Shown here: one piece after another, positions 53,501 through 60,651 of the stretch | Position numbering within the stretch: the first letter of the stretch is position 1 | Layout of the letters: every line of letters begins with the position of its first letter | Origin: Rivularia sp. MS3 | Lineage (GTDB): Bacteria; Cyanobacteriota; Cyanobacteriia; Cyanobacteriales; Nostocaceae | Length of the DNA stretch: 64,000 nucleotides | Reading direction: 5' to 3' | Assembly (NCBI GenBank): GCA_019192545.1 | Contig: JAHCMI010000007.1 | Coordinates: forward strand, 62,001-126,000 | Position numbers and translations under genes: made by a program | The notes under the pieces: model-generated | Told to the model about the DNA's origin: nothing | Databases searched by the model: none | The model's input: only the letters and a program-made list of their open reading frames with translations

Positions 53501-53589
53501 TGCGCCAAGCAATGTTGAAGATGAAGGAACAATATCCCAAAGCTCCTAGGAAATGGGCAGCTTTTACTTTGATTGGGGAAGCGGAATAA
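50506..53589 (+). CDS. TPR-CHAT protease 4
   Basis: A 1027-residue protein if started at 50506. The second Met at codon 7 (50524, MNYKRFLL) is likelier because the promoter motif ends close by. Signal peptide to ~QVLAQT. Twelve 40-residue TPR units with LNNLG and 'GDRAGV' run from ~55 to ~560, then the ESGRARAFVDLLTSR linker and a CHAT domain with His893 and Cys938 intact (numbering from 50506). From the linker on it is nearly identical to TPR-CHAT 3, while the TPR arrays differ. It is divergently paired with the caspase gene. Confidence 0.93.
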   Translation: MKLFSIMNYKRFLLVAVTTLVTTSLQSVVVVPGMLPAQQVLAQTTEARKAEADRLFNQGIQQIEANQLESALQSWKQALQIYREINDRAGVGDVLNNLGLAYHRLGDSKKAIDFLQQSLPIAKKLGDRAGVGNALNNLGLAYRRLGDFKKAIEYHKQALVIFKELGDRVSLSMILGNLGGSYAKLGDYKKSINVYQQSLVIFQESGDRPSVAGVLTGLGNNYGSLGEHKKAIEMHQRSLAIAKELGHRAGVARALNNLGIDYRYLGYYQKAINLYQESLTIEKQLNNRAGVASTLNNLGNAYYSIGKFKKAIEVFQKSLAIDKELGDRASEGKVLGNLGNAYFGLGEYDKAIRQYQKSLEIAEELEDRASVDNALRNLGNIYSFLEDNDTASEFHKKRIAIAKQLGKQINEATRLQFLGGAYFSQGDYRSAIKFYERSLASAKIIGNRTIVVEALNRLGLAYHSLGDYQKAIRNYQQSLVIAEELGNRISQGNALGNLGVTYDLLEEYKTAIKYYKQHLAIAKETDHIRDEGVVLNNLGYSLFKSGNLAEAEQVLKQGIEIHKSQRGRLKNWDNAKVSIFDEQVRTYLRLQQVLIVQNKTDEALEVAESGRARAFVDLLTSRIDPNNDVSSSTDATIEQIKQIAKIQNTTFVQYSMIGDNFKLGNKQQYKQSQLYIWVIKPTGEVTFRKADLKPLWQKENTTLSELVSTTRKSLGVGDNERSIFDVKVKNSVNEKIQKESLQKLHQLLVKPIADLLPTDPNQRVTFVPQEDLFLVPFPALMDSKGKYLIEQHTILTAPAIQVLELTRSQQQRIKTLPKSSRQNALIVGNPTMPKFNTKYGEPGKQLSSLPGAKREAQAIAPLFNTTALTGDEATETTIKDKLPQAGVIHLATHGLFDGFQGLQSSIALAPSSQDNGLLTASEILDIKLNADLVVLSACNTGRGRITGDGVIGLSRSLFLAGTPSVLVSLWSVPDAPTAELMTDFYQNLYQKNLDKAQALRQAMLKMKEQYPKAPRKWAAFTLIGEAE

Positions 53590-53633
53590 ATTTGTGATTT
53601 CGCATTTGACATTAGAAGTTTATTTCTATGTAG

Positions 53634-53658
53634 AGACGTAGCACTGCTACGTCTTTTT
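53634..53658 (+). terminator. Rho-independent terminator after TPR-CHAT 4
   Basis: AGACGTAG pairs with CTACGTCT across a CACTG loop, followed by TTTTT. It is homologous to the hairpin at 42153-42179. Confidence 0.85.
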
Positions 53659-53688
53659 CAATTGGTGTACTAATCGGCTTGTATTTTT

Positions 53689-53718
53689 TGCATAACCCTC
53701 ATAACAGCCAGATATATA
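53689..53718 (+). promoter_or_regulatory. Archipelago promoter-like motif before the response regulator
   Basis: TGCATAACCC then CAGATATATA. It lies 31 bp after the terminator, the same arrangement as at 42153-42239. Confidence 0.7.
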
Positions 53719-53850
53719 AATATATAGTTACCAGATTACTGGTGATGCATAGGTCACTTAATCATCGTCAAGGTGCATTTACTGGCAGAATATAGCTAAA
53801 TTCTGCCTTTCCTAAACAGCTAATAAATATAGTAATTAGAGGAAGGAATT

Positions 53851-54516
53851 ATGAATCACAAATTTTTTGTAGTTGACAGCCATAAATTATATCTAAATGA
53901 AACAGTTAAGATATTGCGTTCAAAATACCCCCAAGCTGAAATTCTCGCGGCTGCCAATGCTATCGATTTTCTAAATCAATTATCAACATATAAACCCGAT
54001 TTAGTTGTAATAGATATTTCGATCGCAGAAAAACCTGGAGAAATACCGTCAGTTAATACGGGTATGCAGCTTTTGAAAAAAATCATGCTCAATTATCCCC
54101 AATTAAATATTGTTGTTCAAAGTACCCATATTAAAAAACTAGTGCGGATGAAACCCGAGATTGATGCACGAATAGGAGGTTTTACCGTAGCGGATAAAAG
54201 TCTTTCCACTGCTGAATTTTTGCAAAGAATCGATTGGAGTTTGCAGGGATTAATTAATACTAAAGATATTCCGTATATAAATTCTGCTTCGCAAGTCAAA
54301 CCAGAGTGGTTGAAGTTGTTGGATTTAGCTTTCAAAGAAGGATTACAAGATAGAATTATAGCCCGACATATTTGTGTCTCCGAAAGGATGGTAAGACATT
54401 ATTGGGAAAGAGTGCAAGAAGCTTTAGGTCTTGATTGCGATGAGTTAAAAAATCAAGGGAAGAATTTACGAATCGTGACTCAAATCCGCGCAAGGGAAGT
54501 GGGGTTAATTGATTGA
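53851..54516 (+). CDS. Response regulator with receiver and HTH output domain
   Basis: A 221-residue protein. The receiver domain (~1-130) has Asp9 (acidic pocket) and Asp55 (LVVIDIS, phosphoacceptor), and a conserved-type Lys in 'VADKSLS'. The C-terminal ~60 residues contain a helix-turn-helix: 'LLDLAFKEGLQDRIIARHICVSERMVRHYWERVQEAL'. It is cytosolic. No histidine kinase is encoded nearby, so it would be phosphorylated from elsewhere. It is the only classical signal-transduction regulator among the protease genes and may control them or link them to another input. A GGAAGG ribosome binding site precedes the ATG. Confidence 0.85.
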   Translation: MNHKFFVVDSHKLYLNETVKILRSKYPQAEILAAANAIDFLNQLSTYKPDLVVIDISIAEKPGEIPSVNTGMQLLKKIMLNYPQLNIVVQSTHIKKLVRMKPEIDARIGGFTVADKSLSTAEFLQRIDWSLQGLINTKDIPYINSASQVKPEWLKLLDLAFKEGLQDRIIARHICVSERMVRHYWERVQEALGLDCDELKNQGKNLRIVTQIRAREVGLID

Positions 54517-54601
54517 ATTCGTTCGTAGTTGCGCTTACAGCGCCAAAATACTTCATCCAAAGGCAAAGACGGTGCAACTACAAACCTTTGTGAACAAAAA
54601 C

Positions 54602-54631
54602 TGCATACCCCCCATAACCGTGAGAGATATA
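54602..54631 (+). promoter_or_regulatory. Archipelago promoter-like motif before TPR-CHAT 5
   Basis: TGCATACCCCCC then GAGAGATATA, 65 bp before the start codon. Confidence 0.7.
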
Positions 54632-54666
54632 TTAAAGTATAACCAGCTATAGCAGTATAAACACGT

Positions 54667-57600
54667 ATGCAACCCGATAATAAATCTCAAAAAATCCCCT
54701 TTCATCAAGCTTTGACAAAGCGTGCAGTTGTATTATTTATCTCCTTATTTTTATTATCGGAATCAAGTGCAGTTAGTGCAGGCAATTATGGGTTAAAAAT
54801 TGTCCAAAAGCTAGAAACAACCCAGCAAAATAATACCCGTGCCGAAGCGGAAAAATTAAAAAACGAAGGAATCCAATTATTTAACCAAGGAACTACAGAA
54901 TCACTTACAAAAGCTAGAGAAAAATTTCAAGCAGCCCTGGTTTTGTGGGAAAGATTAGGTGATAAGTCATGGCAAGGTGCTACTCTTGATGGTATTGGTC
55001 GGATCTATGACGATTTAGGAGAACTACAAAAGGCACTTTCCTATTACAACCAAGCTTTACCTTTACTTCGTGCAGTGGGTAATAAAGGTATGGAAGCTAC
55101 AACACTCAATAATATTGGTCGAGTTTACTCGGATTTAGGAGAAAAACAAAAGGCATTTTCCTATTACAACCAAGCTTTACCTTTATTTCGTGCAGTAAGT
55201 GATAGAAATGGGGAAGCTACAACTCTTGCTAGTATTGGTCTAGTCTATAATGCTTTAGGAGAAAAACAAAAGGCACTTTCCTATTACAACCAAGCTTTAC
55301 CTATACTTCGTGCGGTGGGTGACAGAGTTGGAGAAGCTACAACACTTAATAATATTGGTGGAGTCTACGATGCTTTAGGAGAAAAACAAAAGGCACTTTC
55401 CTATTACAACCAAGCTTTATCTTTGGATCGTGCAGTAGGTAATAGAGGTGGAGAAGCTGTAACATTTAATAATATTGGTAGAGTTTACTCCGATTTAGGA
55501 GAAAAACAAAAGGCACTTTTCTATTACAACAAAGCTATATCTTTACTTCGTGCGGTGGGTGATAGGCGTACAGAAGCTATAACACTTAATAATATTGGTG
55601 GAGTCTACGATGCTTTAGGAGAAAAACAAAAGGCACTTTCGTTTTACAACCAAGCTTTACCTTTAAGTCGTGCAGTGGGTGATAAGGGTGGGGAAGCTAC
55701 AACACTTAGTAATATTGGTAAAGTTTACTCCGATTTAGGAGAAAAACAAAAGGCACTTTCGTTTTACAACCAAGCCTTACCTTTACTCCGTGCTGTGGGT
55801 GATAGGGGTGGAGAAGCTATAACACTCAATAACATTGGTGGAGTCTACAATTCTTTAGGAGAAAAACAAAAGGCACTTTCCTTCTTAAACCAAGCTTTAC
55901 CTTTAAGTCGTGCAGTGGGTGATAGGGGTGGAGAAGCTACAAAACTTGTCAATATTGGTGAAGTCTACTCGGATTTAGGAGAAAAACAAAAGGCACTTTC
56001 ATTCTTCAACCAAGCCTTACCTTTACTCCGTGCTGTGGGTGATAGGGGTGGAGAAGCTACAACACTTAATAATATTGGTAAAGTCTACTCAGATTTAGGA
56101 GAACCACAAAAGGTACTTTCGCTCTTAAGCCAAGCTTTACCTTTACGTCGTGCAGTGGGTGATAGGGATGGAGAAGCTAACTCACTTTGGAATCTAGCTT
56201 ATTTAGAACGCAAACAAGGTAATTTACAAGCATCCCTCAAACACATCCAAGATAGCATCCAAATCATCGAAAAATTAAGGAGTACTTACACCAACCAAGA
56301 CCTAAAAACGACTTACTTCGCTACAGTTCAAGATAACTACAAGTTCTACATCGATTTGTTGATGGAGCTACACAAAAAAGACCCATCAAAAGGCTACAAT
56401 GCTGCTTCTCTCAATGTATCGGAACGCTCTCGCGCTCGGGGACTTTTGGAACTATTAACCGAAGCACGAGCCGATATCCGCAAAGGTGCAAACCCGGAAT
56501 TTTTGGCAGAAGAAAGCCGCTTGCAAGAATTAATTAGTGCTAAGGAAAAACTACGCTATCAGATAGTTAACGATAATAATAAAAGTAATGACCCAATCTC
56601 TAAAGCTGCTGCTCAAAGGTTAGAAAAAGAAGTTGCAAATCACCTTGAAGAATACAAACAATTGCAGGTCAAAATCAAACAAAGTAATCCTAAATACGCG
56701 AATCTCAAATATCCCGAACCGTTGAAATTAGCGGAAATTCAACAACAACTTGATAAAGATTCGCTGTTATTACAATATTCTTTAGGTGAGGAGCGCAGTT
56801 TTTTATGGGTGGTGAGTCCCGATTCTCTCGATACTTACGAACTTCCCAAAAAGTCAGAAATAGATAAAAGTGCTATCAATTTATTTTGTTTGATTAGCCA
56901 AAGCAGTTCCAAACCACCTTCAGCTACTGGTAAAGAAAATCCTTGTGAAGATACAGCAAATATCAAAACTCGACGCATTGATGTAGCTGCATCCGAATTG
57001 AGTAAACTTGTGCTGGCACCCGTCAAAGAGAAATTGGGTAAAAAGCGATTGGTTGTTGTTGCTGATGGTGCTTTACAATATATTCCTTTTGCTGCTTTGG
57101 CCGATCTTTCGGGAGAGGGGGTAGAGGGGGAAGAGGGGGAAGCAGGGGAAGCAGGGGAAGCAGGGGGAGCAGGGGGAGAGAAAAATAATTCTTTTAAGAA
57201 AAATAGAAAAGAGGTTCCAAGAGGTGGTTTAATTCCTGAACCAAAACCATCGCAAAACAAATTTAATTACCAACCGCTTCTAATCAACCACGAAATTGTT
57301 AACCTACCTTCAGCGTCAACCATTGCAATTCAACGTCAAGAACTGGCAAATCGTAAAGAAGCACCGAAAGCTTTAGCTATCCTTGCCGATCCAGTTTTCA
57401 GCACTGACGATAATCGAGTGGCTGAAGCTAGAAACAAGCAGTCAAACCAAAATTCTCTGGAATTAGAATTAGAGCGCTCTGCTTTGAAACGTTCTGCGGA
57501 TATTTTTAATCGTCAAGGCTGGTTGCGACTTCATGGTACACGCACGGAAGCCGAGACACTTTTGCAACTCGTACCAAATGGCGATCGCCTTAATGTTTTT

Positions 57601-58131
57601 GATTTTGATGCTAACTATAATTGGGCTACTAGCGATAAACTCAATCAATACCGTATCCTACACTTTGCGACTCACGGGTTTGTTAACGATGCAAACCCAG
57701 AGCTATCGGGTATCGTGCTTTCTTTGGTAAATAAACAAGGTCAAAATATTCGCGGATATTTACGCTTAGGAGATTTATTTAATCTCGATTATCCCGCAGA
57801 TTTAATCGTGTTGAGTGCTTGTGAAACGGGATTGGGTAAAGAAATTCAAGGAGAAGGATTGGTAGGCTTGACAAGAGGACTGATGTATGCAGGTGCCGAG
57901 CGTTTGGTAGTGTCGCTGTGGCAGGTTAGCGATGAAGGTACGGCAGTATTTATGCAGGAATTTTACAAGCAGATGTTGCAGAATGGCAAGTCAGCGAATC
58001 AGGCTCTGAGAGCAACACAGTTGAAGATGTGGAAAGATGAAAAATGGCGAAATCCTAATTACTGGGCTGCTTTTGCATTTTTGGGTGAGTGGGAAGATAA
58101 AGAGGGAGGGAGTGAGGGAGTGAGGGAGTGA
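54667..58131 (+). CDS. TPR-CHAT protease 5
   Basis: A 1154-residue protein. N-terminal basic stretch and hydrophobic segment (~19-38, VVLFISLFLLSESSAVSA), probably a signal peptide with an extended n-region. About ten 40-residue TPR units follow (..NNIGGVYDALGEKQKALSYYNQALPLLRAVGDRGGEA), strikingly uniform at DNA level, to ~530. Then a helical linker and a CHAT domain with His1003 (HFATHGFV) and Cys1052 (VLSACETGLG), both intact. A Gly/Glu-rich insert at ~818-840 is encoded by a repeat of GGGGAAGCA type. The C-terminal tail after WEDKE is encoded by a short GAGGGAGT repeat. Confidence 0.92.
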   Translation: MQPDNKSQKIPFHQALTKRAVVLFISLFLLSESSAVSAGNYGLKIVQKLETTQQNNTRAEAEKLKNEGIQLFNQGTTESLTKAREKFQAALVLWERLGDKSWQGATLDGIGRIYDDLGELQKALSYYNQALPLLRAVGNKGMEATTLNNIGRVYSDLGEKQKAFSYYNQALPLFRAVSDRNGEATTLASIGLVYNALGEKQKALSYYNQALPILRAVGDRVGEATTLNNIGGVYDALGEKQKALSYYNQALSLDRAVGNRGGEAVTFNNIGRVYSDLGEKQKALFYYNKAISLLRAVGDRRTEAITLNNIGGVYDALGEKQKALSFYNQALPLSRAVGDKGGEATTLSNIGKVYSDLGEKQKALSFYNQALPLLRAVGDRGGEAITLNNIGGVYNSLGEKQKALSFLNQALPLSRAVGDRGGEATKLVNIGEVYSDLGEKQKALSFFNQALPLLRAVGDRGGEATTLNNIGKVYSDLGEPQKVLSLLSQALPLRRAVGDRDGEANSLWNLAYLERKQGNLQASLKHIQDSIQIIEKLRSTYTNQDLKTTYFATVQDNYKFYIDLLMELHKKDPSKGYNAASLNVSERSRARGLLELLTEARADIRKGANPEFLAEESRLQELISAKEKLRYQIVNDNNKSNDPISKAAAQRLEKEVANHLEEYKQLQVKIKQSNPKYANLKYPEPLKLAEIQQQLDKDSLLLQYSLGEERSFLWVVSPDSLDTYELPKKSEIDKSAINLFCLISQSSSKPPSATGKENPCEDTANIKTRRIDVAASELSKLVLAPVKEKLGKKRLVVVADGALQYIPFAALADLSGEGVEGEEGEAGEAGEAGGAGGEKNNSFKKNRKEVPRGGLIPEPKPSQNKFNYQPLLINHEIVNLPSASTIAIQRQELANRKEAPKALAILADPVFSTDDNRVAEARNKQSNQNSLELELERSALKRSADIFNRQGWLRLHGTRTEAETLLQLVPNGDRLNVFDFDANYNWATSDKLNQYRILHFATHGFVNDANPELSGIVLSLVNKQGQNIRGYLRLGDLFNLDYPADLIVLSACETGLGKEIQGEGLVGLTRGLMYAGAERLVVSLWQVSDEGTAVFMQEFYKQMLQNGKSANQALRATQLKMWKDEKWRNPNYWAAFAFLGEWEDKEGGSEGVRE
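57113..57180. repeat. G/A-rich in-frame repeat inside TPR-CHAT 5
   Basis: Tandem GGGGAAGCA-like units encoding Gly-Glu-Ala repeats within the CHAT half, between the linker and the catalytic His. A similar simple repeat (TCTTCCCCC) occurs in the CHASE2-CHAT gene at ~40929-40970. Confidence 0.8.
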
Positions 58132-58136
58132 GGGAG
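58104..58136. repeat. GAGGGAGT simple repeat at the stop of TPR-CHAT 5
   Basis: Short tandem GAGGGAGT units that encode the last residues (GGSEGVRE) of TPR-CHAT 5 and include its stop codon. Confidence 0.7.
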
Positions 58137-58147
58137 AGGTAATTCGT

Positions 58148-58255
58148 TTCTCGTTACCATGCTCTGCATGGTAATGATATCACGGAGGCTCTGCCTTCTA
58201 TTGTCTTGAGGCGGAGCCTTAATTCAAGCATTCCTATACAGAGCATAGGAACGAG
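58148..58255. repeat. Composite interspersed palindromic repeat
   Basis: Three nested inverted repeats: TTACCATGC..GCATGGTAA at 58154-58174; AGGCTCTGCC..GGCGGAGCCT at 58186-58219 with one mismatch; TTCCTAT..ATAGGAA at ~58231-58250. It resembles a family of cyanobacterial dispersed elements. It could also act as terminator for the upstream gene. Confidence 0.6.
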
Positions 58256-58275
58256 ATTACGAGATTCTAAAAACC

Positions 58276-58305
58276 TGCATACCCCTTACATCACCCAGAG
58301 ATATA
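58276..58305 (+). promoter_or_regulatory. Archipelago promoter-like motif before the subtilase
   Basis: TGCATACCCC then CAGAGATATATA, 83 bp before the start codon. Confidence 0.7.
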
Positions 58306-58358
58306 TATGAATGAGCGGGTAAATACTCGCTACCAATATCCTATAATTCAACCGAAAC

Positions 58359-60554
58359 ATGAATCATAAACGTACAGTATCCGGTATTCTTCTGGCTAGC
58401 AGTATTTTAGCTTTCACAAATATCCTTCCATTCACCACAAATATTAGATTTAATTCCCCAGCTTCTGCTCAAACTACAGAAACACAAACCGATAATCAAT
58501 TATTCTATATTTACAAAGGAAAGCGAATTCCTCTCACTCAACAAAAAGATGTTGTTGCTGTTGAATTCAAAGCTTTACCCAAAACTCGCTCAAGAAGCGC
58601 TAATCCTCTTTATCTGCAACTAGAAAAGGATTTACAAACAGGTACTCGTACTCGGAGTAGAAGTAATTCACAGGTACAAGTTCAACCTTTGGGTGGAAGT
58701 TATGCTGTGGTTACTTTACCTGGTAATAGCAGCACAAATTTTCAGAAAAAGATTCAAAATCAAAGTTACGTCAAAACTGCTTTACCAGTATTGAGCCGTA
58801 CTGATAGTCAAGATACAATTGTTTTACCTAACGAAATTGTTCTCAGTTTTAAACCAAATATCTCTGATAGCGAAAAAGAATCTATTCTCAAACAAAATAA
58901 CTTAGAAATTGTTCGTCCCTTACGTTTCTTTCCCAATGTTTATATAGTAAAATCAACAACTGATTCGGGTACTGCTATATTAAATGTTGCGAATCAACTC
59001 AATCAAATCAAAGCTATTAATTCTGCTTCACCAAATTTTCTCCAGTCTATTTCTAATATCAATATAGATAATGATTCGGAAAGTGGAACTTGGAGTACTG
59101 AATCAATCAAAAAACAACCCAAAGATGCTGCAAATAGTGAAAACAATATAACAAAAGATTATTTAGGTTTACAGTGGCATTTAAATAGTGTACCCCTCAA
59201 ACAATGTCTACAACAGCGACAGCAGATAAGTAGTTTTGATGCTCTACAAAATTGTTTACAGCAACAAACAGCAAAAAATAAACAATCAACTTCCGCAAAA
59301 TCAACTTTACCCCGTACCGATTTACGAGTTACCGAAGCATGGAAAAATAGTAACGGTGGAAAAGGTGTAGTTGTTGCAGTAATCGATAGTCTGATTCAAT
59401 ATAATCATCCTGATTTAAGAGATAGTTTATACAAAGTTGAAGCAGCCGATAAATGTCCCCAAGAAGAGTACGGATGGGACTTTTCGGAGCCAAGTAATAG
59501 TAAAGAACCTTGTTCTATTGGCGATTATGATACCCGTATGAGTCCTTTAGAACTTAATATTCTCAGAAGGAAATTACAGGATACATTTAAATTATCTGAC
59601 AAAGAATTAATCAGACGATACATAACTCCAAGAATGAAACGACGAATTAATCCGCGCTACCCTGAAAAAAGATTGGCTGATTATTTGCGTAACAGAATTC
59701 GCTCTCAAGTTGGTGGTGAATTTCATGGTACCTTAGTTAGTGGTGTTATCGCAGCTAAACCCCAGAATAAGACGGGTATGTGGGGAGTTGCACCAAACGC
59801 GAAAATTTTACCAGTTCGAGTATTTGGATTAAACGGAAGTATTTTTACATCTTCATATATTGAAGCCGTTGGTTATGCAGCCAATCGCGGTGCTGACGTA
59901 ATTAACTTGAGTTTGGGAGCAATGCTACCATCGGATGTAGAAGAATTAGCATTCAATCAAATATTACAGCAAAACCCCAAATTAGTTGTAGTAGCATCTT
60001 CTGGTAACTCCAATTATCGTAGTGTTGCTTATCCTTCCGGATATAGTGGAGTATTATCAGTTGGAGCAAGCAATCTTCAGGGTAATCGCGCTCCCTACAG
60101 TAATTTCGGTCAGGGATTGGATGTCATCGCACCCGGAGGAGATTTGAGTAGTGAAGCGGGATGGTTGGGAGGAATCCCCACCACCGGGGGAACCTGGATG
60201 GATATATTTTGGCGAGGTTTAGCCTTTCCGAAATCCCGTTGGTCTAAAACCGTTGATTACAAAGGAAAATATTGGTGGATGCAAGGAACTTCTTTTTCCT
60301 CTCCAGCAGTTGCAGGGGTAGTAGCATTGATGAAAGGTGAAGATACTGGCAATCAACTCAATCGCGTACAGTTAATTGATATTCTTAAATCTACTGCTGG
60401 TTATCAAGGGTTGAATATTACCGAAAAAGAACAGAAGCAATATCTTACATTAGTTGATAAACGTGCGATTCCTGATTCGGTGACAGATAAACAGTTTTTC
60501 TTCGGTAGTGGATTGATAAATGCAGAAGCTGCTGTTAGGGCTGTGAAGAAATAA
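58359..60554 (+). CDS. Secreted subtilisin-like (S8) serine protease
   Basis: A 731-residue protein: signal peptide (~39 residues, to ASAQ). A long pro-region (~40-325) contains a fervidolysin-like segment 'LPNEIVLSFKPNISDSEKESILKQNNLEIVRPLRFFPNVYIVKS'. The S8 catalytic domain follows with Asp343 (VAVIDSLIQ), His456 (FHGTLVSGV), the oxyanion Asn in 'VVASSGNS' and Ser645 (GTSFSSPAVAG). It would cleave exported proteins, perhaps as an effector activated by CHAT or caspase proteases. The promoter motif links it to the TPR-CHAT genes. Confidence 0.92.
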   Translation: MNHKRTVSGILLASSILAFTNILPFTTNIRFNSPASAQTTETQTDNQLFYIYKGKRIPLTQQKDVVAVEFKALPKTRSRSANPLYLQLEKDLQTGTRTRSRSNSQVQVQPLGGSYAVVTLPGNSSTNFQKKIQNQSYVKTALPVLSRTDSQDTIVLPNEIVLSFKPNISDSEKESILKQNNLEIVRPLRFFPNVYIVKSTTDSGTAILNVANQLNQIKAINSASPNFLQSISNINIDNDSESGTWSTESIKKQPKDAANSENNITKDYLGLQWHLNSVPLKQCLQQRQQISSFDALQNCLQQQTAKNKQSTSAKSTLPRTDLRVTEAWKNSNGGKGVVVAVIDSLIQYNHPDLRDSLYKVEAADKCPQEEYGWDFSEPSNSKEPCSIGDYDTRMSPLELNILRRKLQDTFKLSDKELIRRYITPRMKRRINPRYPEKRLADYLRNRIRSQVGGEFHGTLVSGVIAAKPQNKTGMWGVAPNAKILPVRVFGLNGSIFTSSYIEAVGYAANRGADVINLSLGAMLPSDVEELAFNQILQQNPKLVVVASSGNSNYRSVAYPSGYSGVLSVGASNLQGNRAPYSNFGQGLDVIAPGGDLSSEAGWLGGIPTTGGTWMDIFWRGLAFPKSRWSKTVDYKGKYWWMQGTSFSSPAVAGVVALMKGEDTGNQLNRVQLIDILKSTAGYQGLNITEKEQKQYLTLVDKRAIPDSVTDKQFFFGSGLINAEAAVRAVKK

Positions 60555-60566
60555 TTATCAAAGCTC

Positions 60567-60614
60567 GTAGTAAGGATTTTAACCCTTGGATTTAGGACTA
60601 AAATCCTTACTACA
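60567..60614. terminator. Bidirectional terminator-like hairpin
   Basis: GTAGTAAGGATTTT (60567-60580) and its exact reverse complement (60601-60614) around a 20-nt loop, between convergent genes. Confidence 0.65.
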
Positions 60615-60651
60615 AAAATATAAAAATTTATTTCTTACTGAATTACGACAA

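Noticed and set aside
53689-54666. A two-component system with a histidine kinase
   Set aside because: Only a receiver-HTH protein is present; no kinase domain can be seen in the window.
56835-57260. A 141-residue minus-strand frame with Pro/Ser repeats
   Set aside because: It is the complement of the Gly/Glu-rich repeat in TPR-CHAT 5 and has no independent support.
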